Notes: generated by a model from the sequence alone, not told the origin. A DNA stretch of 64,000 nt from Datnioides undecimradiatus (GCA_008933995.1 WARS01004319.1:536501-600500), one strand, 5' to 3'; counted from the first letter of the stretch, positions 52,931 to 63,670 are shown. Numbers and translations: made by a program.

Positions 52931-54240
52931 TCAGCGCTCGCAGCGGGCTGTCGAACCACCCGCAGACTCTACCCACAATTCACCTCTCCTCATAATGAGG
53001 ACGACGGGCGCTCGCGGTGCAGAGTTCAAACACTGAAAGCAGCAATTAAAAGGAGTTTATGAGTCAGTTTTGGTGAAGAGGTGAAAGCGTTATTGTGGCG
53101 TTTGATGCTGTCAGTGTTTCCTTCTGATTCAAAGACTTTTATTCTGCTCGTGCGTCTCATCAGATCTCCGCTGGACTTTCTGTCTGTTGACGCTCACGTC
53201 CTGAACTGGCATCGACATGGCGTCGAAACAGATGCATCAGCACTCAGATAATGTGCGGAAAACACCACCGAATCGTTTGCAGCTTGCTTTTTTTTTAAGT
53301 TTAAACCCTGAAATTTGAACATTTTGCTGCGTCCAGCACCTGAAAATCCTCATGTGTGTGCTCCTAGCATGAAGCTATTTCAAAACAACACAGCCTCGCT
53401 CATTTGGACACAAGGTCGGAAACTCGTTAATGTAGTTTTTCAAAGTTCAGAGTCGTCTGACGTTAGGTTTAGTCAACGAAGCTACTTAATTAGATCTAGG
53501 AAGGGGTTGTGGTTTGGTCTCCTGTGTCAAAGTCCGACCCACCCATCCACCTGATCTCCTGCTTACACAGACTTTCCTACTCTTTGTACCTCATCAAAGA
53601 CTGGCTTCAACAAACAAAGGTAGACGTAACTATATCTGTGGAGGTTCCCATTCATCCAGGTTAGATCCACCAGAACTGAAGAACCCTTCTGGGCAAGTCC
53701 ACCTGATCTTGAGTCGCAGCCTTTGAAGAGGTTACAATAACCCACTACACTGTTGATTCACATCTTCTTACTTAGTTAAGTTTTAAGATTCATTGTCACT
53801 ATTTGTTCACTTGTATTTTGAAGCTAAGCAGACCTTCAGACGCACATCAGTGACCGATCCCATCGCCGTTCATAGCCTGACTGTCCTCAGGTGTGTAGAA
53901 GGATCTTCTGGGCTGTTCAGTCAGGTTACACAAGTTATAACTTATAAGGTTAACAGACAACTGTTTTTGGTTTAAATAAGCCTTTTAACAGTCTGTGTGA
54001 ACTGACAACAGCGCCCCCTGTCAGCTGTGAGAGGAGCTGCACTGCTGATTCAGTTACTGAGAACGAAGATTCACTGTTACTGATGTTCATGAACTTAACG
54101 CAGTAAGCCAACTGACATCAAACATCACCTTTGCAGTGCTTAAACTTACAATATGGAACGTTTCTGCATTGAAATGTATAAAATAACAACGTGAACCAAA
54201 AGAAATATATAGTTTGGATCCAGATCAGGCTCTGTTATCG
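52931..54240. other. Non-coding stretch, nothing recognised
   Basis: Mixed sequence with no repeat or protein signature. A GCGCCCCCTG motif, common in interspersed repeats, is at 54012. Confidence 0.5.
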
Positions 54241-54282
54241 GCTTCACTTCCTGTCGACAGCGTCATCGTCTCCTCCATCGTC

Positions 54283-54650
54283 TCATAAACTGACTCTGGA
54301 TCAGCTGTAAGACACATTTCTGTGTGTCAGCAGCTAACTGACTCTGGATCAGCTAGAAGACACATTTCTGTGTGTCAGCAGCTTGATAAACTGACTCTGG
54401 ATCAGCTGTAAGACACATTTCTGTGCTCCACTTTTCAGCCGCTGCTTGTTTTTAACTCTGTATCTGAAGTAGATGAAGGATTTTAGTCGTCGGACGTCTG
54501 GATCTGAAGTTATCAGAGAAACAAGCTGAGCAAAACGTTAGCAGCAGCTCGGCTCGCCGCCCCTCCAGGACGTCCCGTGTGCGGCCGACAGCGTGGGAGA
54601 AACAGTGGTTTTTAAGGTGGAACTGCTTTATTCAGTGTTTCTCTGGGTTT
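54283..54650. repeat. Composite dispersed repeat, copy B (three minisatellite units plus tail)
   Basis: Three units of the ~51-bp element (ATAAACTGACTCTGGATCAG etc.) run from 54288 to 54428. The same unique tail as at 9685-9912 follows (CAGCCGCTGCTTGTTTTTAA, GTCGTCGGACGTCTGGATCT, GTGCGGCCGACAGCGTGG, TTATTCAGTGTT). The copies differ by substitutions and small indels, and by unit number (five to six versus three). Confidence 0.85.
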
Positions 54651-55214
54651 GAATTACCCCCCTGATCCCAGGCTGTTGAATTTTCAGGTGATATAAGAAG
54701 CACAGCAAAGCAGGAAATCACACAACATCCAACAGCTGGAAGCATCTGTGTTTATGTTCATGTATGAGGAACCTGACTCGCAGCCATACTGCCTCAGATA
54801 ATGAGCGTACATTCACACACGCACACACACACACACACACACAGAGCAAACGCTGATGCAGACTGACAGACACACAGACAAACAGATGCACACACTCTCT
54901 CTCCTCTGGAGCTCCATCTGTGTAATGACATCTCACGCTTGGTTAGGACTCTGCTGCATAATTAGAGCTCTGGCAGCTGATGGATGGCACTGCAGCACCT
55001 CCACCCTGCCGACCTTGGCCTCACCTCGGCCGGGCTGAGGTCTGCACGGGTCTGAAACTGAATCTGGACCAGAGGAGGAGCTGCACTGTGGACCAAGTAG
55101 CCAACCCTCTCTGTTTTCTCCAATGCCGCCAGTTTTTATTGCATTTTAACAGCAGGAAATATTAATTAATTATTCATTAAAGCTGGTTTAATCTATTTAG
55201 CTGTGACATTAAGC
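54651..55214. other. Non-coding stretch with a CA microsatellite
   Basis: A (CA)n at 54816-54842; otherwise no signature. Confidence 0.5.
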
Positions 55215-55345
55215 CTCAGCAGCAGTGGAGGCATGTAACTAAGTACTTTAATCAAGTAGTTTACTTAAGTGGAAATAGTATTTCCATTTTATGCAACTTT
55301 AAACTTCTACTTCACTACATCTCTGCCACACATATTACACGTTTT
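55215..55345. repeat. hAT/Tol2-like non-autonomous element end
   Basis: CAGTGGAGGCATGTAACTAA, GTACTTTAATCAAGTAGTTT and GGAAATAGTATTTCCATTTT, then ACTTCTACTTCACTACAT, match the terminal part of the common teleost CAGTGGTGGAAAGTAACTAAGTA-type element. Confidence 0.65.
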
Positions 55346-58300
55346 ACTTCACTGCATTTGACTGCATTCGACTTTTCAGATACAGTTTTTCAAACCCAAC
55401 ATGTCCCATTAAAACCACGTATTCCCAGATGTGTTGATGTTGACTGAAGTGACAATCTAGGTCTGTAAAACAAAACTAATGTGGGTTTTTGAGGTTTATT
55501 TTCCTGTCATCATTGCAGGAAAAGGCTGGAAACAGTCGATACCTTTATTATCGTCTGTGGCTCTCAGCTCCAGGCAGGTTGGTTCCTACAGAAGATTTTA
55601 AAAACACATCACAAATATACAGTTTTACACATTTCTTTGTAAAAAAAACAAAAACAAAAAAAAAAACAGTTTTATTTATTTCATGAAACAGCTTCTCACT
55701 GGTGCTTTTTATTAAAACAGACAGCAGGAAATAGCAGGTTTGGTGGGGACTAGTTTCAGCGGTGGATGAATCCACATTTGGTGCATTTGAGAGTATTAGG
55801 AGCAGCACAATGTGTGTGTTTACGTGTATGTTCATGGTGATTGAGGTGCATGTCAGTTGGTGCAACAGTGTTTCTGGTTCCACAGTGGAGCTCTGTGGAA
55901 CCGATGAAGAACATCCACCAGGCTTCAGGAGATGCTTTCACTGCAGGTTTGGGTCTTTTTATGAGACCTGCTGCTTATAAAACATGACCAGACTTATCTA
56001 ATAATGAAGAGTCACATGTTTGTCACGCCAAAGACTCACACTCTTGTTAAACTAACCCAAATATAAATAATTCCTGAATGATTAAAACTCATTAAGAGAG
56101 TAGAAACAACTTCACCTTCCTGGAAACCGGTCTCATAGTTTGCAGGCAAATCCCATGAATAGTCAATAAGTTCAATGCATTTCCATAATGACTTTTACTT
56201 TCATGCCAGTATTTGATTTTTTTTTTTCTTCTCAATCAGAGTAGGCGTCATAATTTCCCCAATGCTGGGAATCTCATTTTGAAGTGAAACTTTAGAAAGA
56301 TGGCTGCAGGGGTGCGGGGCGCGGCCAAACTTTTCAGTGAGGGCGCAGATTGATTCGTACGTCTCTGTCCACGCTGGACGTCAGCAGGGAGACGAGATAA
56401 TGAAGCCCCGGCTGACAGGAACCTGCCAGGCGGCTAATAGCTGATACGCTGATCGTCTTTGTTTAAAGACACAGAAATTGATCAGGCTCCATCACAGACA
56501 CTGACTGAGGCCTGTGGTGTGTTCACTGACCTGACAGCTTCAACCATCTACAGGCCCGAAACCCACTGAAATTTATAAATGGTGCTTGCAAAGAGGAGCA
56601 GTCCATCGAGAACATATGGAGATCGTCGGTGTAAAGGATCATTTCACCAAATTACAAAATACAGTTCAGATTCAGGTCCTTTGTTTACTAGTTGTTTAGA
56701 AACTAAGCCTGAAGGGAATGATAGTCCTTACGTAACAAATCAGCAAAGTGGAGCCAAGAGTCCTCATCCAAAAAGCCGAAAATCACAAAAACCATTGAGA
56801 AGCCCTCCTTTGTCATCATATCAAACATCATGTTGGTGGCAGAGGAGGAGGTTTCAGACAGATGCAAACAGCTGCCATGGAAACAGACTCCACCATCTTT
56901 GACTGCGACTCCTTCTGTGCTTCAGCCCAGTCGACACTGAGCCAGGCTGCAATGGTTTCAATGCCAAATGTGGCCTGATAATAACATTACACAAACTGAC
57001 CCAAGGTCTGATTTCACCGGGAATTAGCTGAAGTTCCTGTCCAGAGTCGTTTATACAAGAGTTTAAGATCACACGTCCATACAAAGGGACGTTTTCCAAG
57101 GGTATATACCTATCTATACACCTTTGATTCCATCAAGATCCCGGCAACTCAACGCTACCTGATCACCATGGACATGATGTGCACAAAGGGGATATGATAA
57201 AGCAATTGATAGGTGACCATTGATAGGTTATATGAGCCTGAGATCTCAAACATTTGGACAACTCACAAAAAATCTGCAACTCCAGACATGATCTCAGAGA
57301 CTTGTCTGTGGCCTCAGTTCGGTCACCGTGAGGTACGAAACACAACGGCAAACAGGAAACAATAACAACACAGCTGTAAATAATGAAAATAGAACAACCA
57401 ACTGCAAAAACTTACAGCAAATTGAAAAGTATTACGGCAAATCAGCCACAAACCACTAAAGACATTAACTTCTGAGGGTAAAGGTGGACGCCTGCTATCA
57501 ACAAGGACTGTTTCTGATTAGACACATTTCAAACAGACCAATGATTGATTATCTGTATGGACAGCACATCTGTCTAATCCTGCAGGTTATACGTAGATAA
57601 ATTGCGTCTGTAGTGTTTTTGTGTTGAGTCCATCAGCTCATTGTTGGTTTAGGACAACATCACCCAAGGTTTTGGGTATCTGCCTGCCACATCAACATCA
57701 GGGACGCATCGAGACTTGAACTTATTCCTTTGACATCCGTTAGCCCCATCTCCTCAACGAACACAAAAGGTATGTTTCATCATAGTTTTCTTACCAGAGA
57801 CATGTTTTTAGCTCATCTCAGTCACTAAAAAGGTCATTTCTGAACTTTTTCGCCACAGTTTTCGTCAACCAAACGAACCCTGATGCAGTTGTGACCTCGG
57901 TGACCAAACGTGACCGCGACTCTGATGCAGCCTCCAACTTCATGGGACTCGACTTGAACTTGAGCGACTTGGCGCCGTGTGGGCTCATTGTCTGTCGAGC
58001 AGCTGAACGTCTGGATGAAGTTTCTCCGTCTTCCCCCGTCAGAACTGCGAGCACTTTAGCGAACATCCCCCGCTCGGTGTCAGACGGTTTGTGGTGTCAG
58101 AGAGTTCGTCAACCCCGGCAGAACATTCTGGATTATTTTAGATGCTGTTGGTCTAAAAATTGACAAAACCTCTCAGTGAAGTGTGAGCAGGATGTTTCTA
58201 ATGTCTGGTTTGTTAAGTTTCTTTGCAGTTTGCTCGGTCTTGTTCCCCTCCAGCAGGGCAGCGGTGGACCAATGCCAGAGCTCGGTCTGCTGAGGAGAAA

Positions 58301-58685
58301 TGTGTGTGTTGAGGAGGAGTGCTAACGAGGCTCAGCCAGCTAGGAGGTGAAGTTGCTGCGGGGTGACCTTTGACCTCCGAGAGACGCTCTCTCTCAGACT
58401 GGGTTGCCTCTGGCAGGGTCGTGGCGCCCCACGCTTGCCGCAAGGCAGCAGTCGAGGTCAGAGCAAGGAACCCCAAGCCTCCGTCCTGCTGTTTCCAACA
58501 TCGACACCGACCAATCGACCGGCCGCAGGAGGACGGAGGAGGATGAGGAGGAGGAGGAGGAAGAAGAAGGGAGCAGGGGAGGAGGGGTGAGTCTCTAATT
58601 TCTCTTTCTCTCTGTTTCCATCAGCAGAAACAAATTATTATTATTATTTTTTTACAAAGACGTGCACAAGGTCTGCCGGAGGGAA
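55346..58685. other. Non-coding stretch, nothing recognised
   Basis: No coding exon or named repeat. The block at 56380-56500 (GACGAGATAATGAAGCCCCG, GCGGCTAATAGCTGATACGC) has the look of a conserved non-coding element. A GGAGGAGGAGGAGGAAG purine stretch is at 58545-58575. Confidence 0.5.
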
Positions 58686-58995
58686 CGAGACAAGAAGCAG
58701 TGGTGGACCAAATACTCAGATACTTCACTGAAATGCAACAGTGTGAAAATACTCCATTACAAGTCAAAGTCCTGCACTCACAAGCTAACTTCAGTAAAAC
58801 TGCACAAGTACAGCTGCATAAATGTACTTAAAAGCACTCAGTGTGCAGAAATACTGTTCGTTTAATGGTGTTTCATTGGTACAGCACGTAAGCACTGTGT
58901 AGTTATATAATTATATACTTGTTTTTACTGATGCAATAATGTTTAAGTCGCCTTTTATATTGTCGCATTTGGTTAAAGTGGAGCAAATCTGCACA
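58686..58995. repeat. hAT/Tol2-like non-autonomous element fragment
   Basis: CAGTGGTGGACCAAATACTC, GAAAATACTCCATTACAAGT, CAAAGTCCTGCACTCA and AATGTACTTAAAAGCACTCA match the teleost family also seen at 43510 and 55215. Confidence 0.65.
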
Positions 58996-59550
58996 ATGGG
59001 GCAGTTTAATCATTAAAACCTCCAATTTCATATCAACATTTCAGCATTAAATTACATCTTAAACATTTATTTTATAAATGAAAAACTGCGTCACTGTAGT
59101 AAAAATACACTGTTTAACCTGTTTTTATTTTACTCAAATTTGTTTGAAAAAGCTCTAAAAATGAGCGCCTGTAGCTTGAAACATTTAAAAACAAATTCAG
59201 TAAGACTAAAAGAAGCTGAAACGAAACGTACTGTAGTTACTTTACCATTCAAGAAGGTAAGTAAAGGGAGGAGGAAGGGAACAAGGAGATGAGGAGGAAG
59301 CTGAGATGATGATGAAGAAGGAGATGATGTCGGTGGTGAGGAAGACAAAGGAAGAAGGGCGGGGAGCCACATTTCACCCAAACGTGCTGCAGTTTCTTTT
59401 CAAACTCCACTAAAACGTGACACAAACTTCACAGCAATTTCAATTAAGTTTGGAAAAAATCAGTTTAGGCAACTTTAAATACTGTTTTCAGTTCTCCAGG
59501 CTCAGATGCTTCACTCGGGACTTAAAGGCTTTGAGAGGTTATTCTCTATA

Positions 59551-59936
59551 GTTGGTGTGTTACCTACAGCAGATAGAGGCAAGCACCACCCACAGTTTGG
59601 AGAAGCAGCAGGAGAAGCGGTGCAGGAAGCTGGTGGACCGAGACACCACGGAAGCCAAAGCCACGGTGTCGCTCTCTTCAGATCCACCAGACTCCTTTGA
59701 CTAAGTCAGTGATTTTACCTCACAGGGCAGAAGACTTGCTCCTGAACCACAGACTCAACTGGTTGGTTTGTTGTGTAACTCAAAATCACTGTTGTTGTCA
59801 GTGGAGTCTGGTGGATCTGAGGAGAGCATAGATGGTTACAGCAGCTGCAGGTTCCCACCGTATTGGTTCTACTGCTGCTCCTCCACACAAGGGACATGCA
59901 GACCTCCATCTGCTGCAGGTAACACACTGACAGTAG
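59551..59936. repeat. Large imperfect inverted repeat (hairpin), ~160-bp arms
   Basis: The left arm (59551-59718) reads GTTGGTGTGTTACCTACAGC ... CAGATCCACCAGACTCCTTT ... GTCAGTGATTTT. The right arm (59780-59936) is its complement in order: CAAAATCACTG ... GGAGTCTGGTGGATCTGAGG ... CTGCAGGTAACACACTGAC. The loop is about 60 bases. A transcript of either strand would fold into a long hairpin. It lies 1.2 kb past the 3' end of RNASEH1. A foldback transposon-like origin is possible but no target duplication was seen. Confidence 0.85.
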
Positions 59937-60937
59937 AGAAGAACCTTACACAACCACACTTTAAAACACCTGCACTATCCCTTTAAGCCACGCATGCCTA
60001 TTGGTTCCTGTGTGGTGTCCAGTCAGATGTTTGCCTGAAGACCCAAAGAGCTTTTGTTTGCTGCTGTTTGTTTCTTTGTTCTTTCACCGTCTACTCTGTG
60101 TTGAATTAAAATGATTTCATCTGTTAATGTGGAGTGAGAGTGAATCCCGGAGGGAGAAGCCTCCCGTCTGATGAAGCTAAAGGAGATCCTACAATAAATC
60201 AAATTAAATGTTTGCTTCTTTTTCCTCCGGGACACTCTGTTTTTATCCTGCACAGTATGATCTGCATGATTACACCAGCTTCTCCGTGATAAACAGACAT
60301 AATGAGAATGTTCTGGGCTGAACTGCTTCAGTCTTCATTCCCATCATAGAAACAGCAGAGACACCTCTGCCCCACTGCTGTTTGATGTAATGACTGGTCT
60401 ACAGGCTGCTCGTCAAACGGAGCAGTTTAATGTTGAGACAGGAAACCCGGGTTTCAGGCGAGGATTTGATTTGCAGTGACAAACGTGCTCCCAGAGCAAA
60501 TACGTGGGAAACAAAGTGCACGAAAGGTGTCGATCGGTGTTCAAACAGATCCTTAAATAAACCCTGAATCCTGGTGTGTGTGAGTGTGAGTGTGTGTGTG
60601 AGTGTGTGAGAGAGATCAGTCTGAGCTCTAATCATGACCTGCAGCGCCTCCAGCTGGACGTTTCACTGCATTACAACTGGACTGACTCAGCCCAGTGATT
60701 ATTTTCCTTCCATCACCTCATCACACTTCCTGCCCTACTTCCCAGAATGCCCCTGTTCTTCCTCCTGGAGCTCCCTTAGTCTCCCTGTTTCTCCCTACTC
60801 TTCCTCACCGGTTTCCATGCTCTCCCTTACTCTTTTCTTTCCCTTCTCCTCATCTTTTCAAAATAATACCAAAACACAGAAACCTCACACTGATCCAGCT
60901 GTGTCATAAAACAGACGACTGAAGCAGACACTAAAAC
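59937..60937. other. Intergenic DNA downstream of RNASEH1
   Basis: No gene recognised. It contains a GT-rich run at 60573-60606 and a CT-rich stretch at 60765-60860. Confidence 0.55.
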
Positions 60938-60943
60938 TTTATT
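60938..60943 (-). terminator. Candidate distal poly(A) signal of RNASEH1
   Basis: AATAAA on the minus strand, 183 bases beyond the stop codon. It would give a 3' untranslated region of about 0.2 kb, a more usual length than the proximal site allows. Confidence 0.45.
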
Positions 60944-61107
60944 TAAAGCAGAAACACAGAACTAAAACCGACATTTGACAGAAATAAAGACCCAAACACA
61001 CAAACTCCGCCTCTACTGAGAGGCAAACAGACCTCAGCCTGTATCAGCAGTCAACAGGCTGATGAAGCAGACGGACACAGGAGCAGTCCAGCAGCAGATC
61101 TGATGCT

Positions 61108-61113
61108 TTTATT
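61108..61113 (-). terminator. Candidate proximal poly(A) signal of RNASEH1
   Basis: AATAAA on the minus strand starts 13 bases after the TGA stop (61129-61127). If used it would give an extremely short 3' untranslated region. The alternative is at 60938-60943. Confidence 0.4.
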
Positions 61114-61126
61114 AATCGTCGCCGTC

Positions 61127-61228
61127 TCAGGCTTCATGCTGCTGCTGTAACGGCTTCGCAGCGCCGTCTCTCGACAGTCTGTCGGCCTCCTCGTTGCCTC
61201 TGTAGCCGGCGTGACCTGGTATATGCAG
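61127..61228 (-). CDS. rnaseh1: RNASEH1 exon 8 (last catalytic Asp and stop)
   Basis: The acceptor is TGTCTCCCTGCAG at 61229-61241. It encodes [23 protein letters not shown] and a Gln-rich tail ending HEA, then TGA at 61129-61127. It carries the active-site His (PGHAG) and the fourth catalytic Asp (NEEAD). Confidence 0.97.
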   Translation of the reverse strand: MHIPGHAGYRGNEEADRLSRDGAAKPLQQQHEA

Positions 61229-63670
61229 CTGCAGGGAGACAAAGACAGAGAGAGACAAGTCATCTCCTGACCTCCACCGCCCGCCGTGATATGTTCTGCA
61301 GAAGGAACACGAGCACCACTGTAAACAAAGAGGCACCAGTTGAAGGTTCGTTAGGGCAAAGTCTGCAGCTTTTCACAACAAAACCATGTCTGAGAATCTT
61401 GTTCCTCAAGATTTTGTGACTTTCACTGACTGACGTCCCTTTGTTATGAAGGTCTTGTGCTTCTAGCGCCTCCTGTCGCCGTTTCTCTACGGCTCCTTTC
61501 ACGCTGCGCAGCAAACCCGCTAACATCTGGCTTCTGTCTTCAAAGTGAATGCGTCCAATCAGGATTCAAACCTGCACCAATACGGTGTAACTCTGCTACG
61601 CATACAGACAGGATGACGAGGCGGAACTGTTCAGTGGCTCTTTCACGAGTGCATCGTCTGCAGAAATATAATTAATGCAGCCTGATATTTACCCACGTCA
61701 CCTCCAGCTGTGCATTCAGTCCGTCCAGCTTCACAAAGTCGTCTTTGTTGGTGATCGGACCGCCGGACTTCAGCCTCCAGTTGTTCAGCTTCCAGTTCTT
61801 CACCCAGCTGGTAATGCCTGCAGCGTCCACACACACACACACACTTCAAACTCAGCTCTTCAAGCTCCACTATGGTGAAATTTTAAAACCCTGCACCTGA
61901 ACATGACTTTGATCTGAGTTGCACACCTCAGGTTTTCAGACTCACCGTTGATCGTGAACTTGCTGTCCGTGTAGAGAACCAACTTCTTTATGTTCTTCTC
62001 TTTGGCTTGTTCCAGTGCTTTGCAGGCTGCCTGGTTCATGCAGGAACACACAAACCTGCTGTTGCGTCTCCGGTGGTGCATCATGGGTAGTAGTGTCTCC
62101 TGCAATCTGGCTTTAAAGACTGCAGCGTGTGTGGTGGGAGGTGCTTACCTGTAATTCTGCGCGCTGGTTGGTTTGTCTGCCCTCCAGCCGCTCTGCAACA
62201 TTTCTGCAGCAAAACACCGATAAAAGGTGACACATTAATAGATTTGTTGATTTATTATGGAGATTTTGTGCGAAAGCTAAAATTAAGCTTATATTTCGCT
62301 TAAATCAAGTGGAAATATGGTGCAATGTAAAACAGCGTTTGTCTACAAAGCGTGTGTGTTTACTCACAGGGGGTGGTTGTGGCCCCAGTACACTCCGATG
62401 CCGGCCCGGGCTCCGTGCTGCCCATTGGCCGAGCAGCAACCATCTGTGTAAACGACCACAGCGTCACCTGTGCAGAGCAGGAACAGTGCGGGTTTCATTC
62501 AGCGCTCCTGTTTTCTCCTATTTTATTAACCTTACAGAGCACGTCAGGTGTTACCTTGCAGCTAAACATTAGTTTTCAGGTCATCTACTCACTTTTTAAT
62601 CAAAAACGTCTGCATTTCTATTCGAGTTGGACAAAAAGCTGAGTAAAGGCTCACTTCTGCAGATGTCTCACCCATGTACGTGAATCCATCTGTGCTTTCT
62701 GAAGATGAACTCTCCGTCTGTTTGACTTTCTTGCGGTTGGTCTCCACCTCCTCCTCTGAGTGACATCTCTTCCTACCAAGAGGGATGTACTCCAGAGGCT
62801 CTGGGCCTCTTTTGGGAAGCAGATTGCTGGTGGACTCCACAATCTGAGCGACTAGGAGCCGAAACAAAACACAAATTATTCCTTTCAATTTAAGAAAAAA
62901 GGCTTGTAAAATGCCATTTTAGAGTTGGGGGGCAGTGCGGGGGGCTGTGGGTCTGGGTGCGGGGGGCTGTGGGTCTGGACCAGAGTACCTTTCTTCACCT
63001 CCGGAGGTCCAGACAGTTCAACTCCTCTGAAGAACGCCCAGGCATCTTTCTCTGATGCAAACTTCTTGAAAGAAGCCGAAGGAAATTTGTCCACCTGACT
63101 CTTACATTCATCCCTAAATCACAGTGAGAAACAGATGATCATTGGTTATTGAAAAGTGCAGATGTTATGTTGTGATAACAGCAGTGTCTTTACTACAGAA
63201 AACACAAGTCCACAAATTTGCCTAATCATGCTCTGCAACGCCCACCACTAGCTGTGCGTGTTGATATGGAAAATGCATAATATAATCAATCAAATCAATA
63301 AAATAGGCGAATTGCTAATAGGCCGAATTGAAGACTAGATTGTTGTGATTAGAAAATAATATAAAGTTATTCTTTAGCTGATGGTTTATTTTGACTTTAG
63401 CCCAGGAGACATTAAATTACCAAATATCTAAACGGAATTTGGCACGTACTTCCGCTCACTACAGGAAACGCACTTCGAAGACTTAAAAACTTCGTTTTTG
63501 TTGAAAACAGATGCGCTGGCACTAAGACGCGGACGGCCTCACCATGAATTGTAGACTCCTGGTTTGAATCCTTTCTTTACTGCGTAGAAAAACTTGCCCT
63601 TGGCCATGTCGTCGGCAGCACTGCAAACAGTCCTCCTCGCTACTCTGATAAGACCAACCAGTCTAAACAT
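61127..63670 (-). CDS. rnaseh1: RNASEH1, ribonuclease H1 (complete, 8 exons, 299 aa)
   Basis: Ribonuclease H1 cuts the RNA strand of RNA-DNA hybrids in the nucleus and in mitochondria, where it is needed for mtDNA replication and R-loop removal. Exons are 63543-63670, 62989-63113, 62672-62851, 62368-62467, 62149-62203, 61946-62030, 61693-61817 and 61127-61228 (900 nt with stop). All introns have GT-AG ends and all phases join. Residues 1-21 are basic and lack acidic residues until position 20, as expected of a mitochondrial presequence. Met22 offers an internal start for a nuclear form. Residues 27-73 are the hybrid-binding domain ([32 protein letters not shown]). Residues 85-142 are a variable linker with a basic [14 protein letters not shown] stretch. 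Residues 146-290 are the RNase H domain, with catalytic D153 (YTDGC), E194 (QRAE), D218 (YTDS), D282 (NEEAD) and the helper H272 (PGHAG). Human RNASEH1 has 286 residues. No frameshift or stop is seen. Confidence 0.97.
61497..61665. repeat. Dispersed repeat in RNASEH1 intron 7 (copy 2; copy 1 at 15.12 kb)
   Basis: It shares TTTCACGCTGC, GCTAACATCTGGCTTCT, TCTTCAAAGTGAATG, CAATCAGGATTC and TTTCACGAGTG with 15117-15250. It occupies much of the 464-bp intron 7 and is antisense to RNASEH1 in the orientation described. Confidence 0.7.
61693..61817 (-). CDS. rnaseh1: RNASEH1 exon 7
   Basis: It follows acceptor ...GACGCTGCAG and encodes [19 protein letters not shown] and [13 protein letters not shown], then LEVTW to donor GTAAAT. 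The Trp-rich SWVKNW...NNW basic protrusion is typical of eukaryotic RNase H1. Confidence 0.97.
61946..62030 (-). CDS. rnaseh1: RNASEH1 exon 6 (third catalytic Asp)
   Basis: It lies between acceptor CATGAACCAG and donor GTGAGT. It encodes [20 protein letters not shown] followed by TDSKFTING, with D218 in YTDS. Confidence 0.97.
62149..62203 (-). CDS. rnaseh1: RNASEH1 exon 5 (catalytic Glu)
   Basis: This 55-nt exon has acceptor TTTGCTGCAG-type (62204-62213) and donor GTAAGC. It encodes (L)[18 protein letters not shown]. Glu194 in QRAE is the second catalytic residue. Human has QRAEIHAACKAI here, so Ile-His is replaced by Leu-Gln. Confidence 0.96.
62368..62467 (-). CDS. rnaseh1: RNASEH1 exon 4 (first catalytic Asp)
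   Basis: It lies between acceptor GCTCTGCACAG and donor GTGAGT. It encodes [19 protein letters not shown] then [15 protein letters not shown]. Asp153 in YTDG starts the RNase H active site. Confidence 0.97.
62672..62851 (-). CDS. rnaseh1: RNASEH1 exon 3 (linker)
   Basis: This 180-nt exon has acceptor TCGGCTCCTAG and donor GTGAGA. It encodes the connection domain ([50 protein letters not shown]) and the GFTYMG entry to the catalytic domain. It is poorly conserved between species, as expected, with acidic, basic and Ser-rich patches. Confidence 0.95.
62937..62978. repeat. 22-bp tandem duplication in RNASEH1 intron 2
   Basis: GCGGGGGGCTGTGGGTCTGG occurs twice, spaced 22 bases, just inside the exon 2 donor of a 137-bp intron. 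The duplicate G-runs (C-runs in the transcript) sit within 50 bases of the donor. Confidence 0.9.
62989..63113 (-). CDS. rnaseh1: RNASEH1 exon 2 (hybrid-binding domain)
   Basis: It lies between acceptor TGTGATTTAG and donor GTACTC. It encodes (W)[19 protein letters not shown] and [22 protein letters not shown]. This is most of the hybrid-binding domain, including the conserved FKKF-AW-F positions. Confidence 0.97.
63543..63670 (-). CDS. rnaseh1: RNASEH1 exon 1 (presequence, dual start, hybrid-binding domain start)
   Basis: The ATG is at 63670-63668 and the donor is GTGAGG at 63542-63537. It encodes [19 protein letters not shown], then [16 protein letters not shown] and KPGVYNSW. The first ATG has G at -3 but T at +4. 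The second (Met22) sits in GACATGGCC, a stronger context. This fits leaky scanning giving a mitochondrial and a nuclear form, as known for mammalian RNASEH1. Confidence 0.95.

Noticed and set aside
52510..53062. Overlapping 109-157 codon open frames
   Set aside because: All lie in the CT-rich tract and are open in three frames at once.
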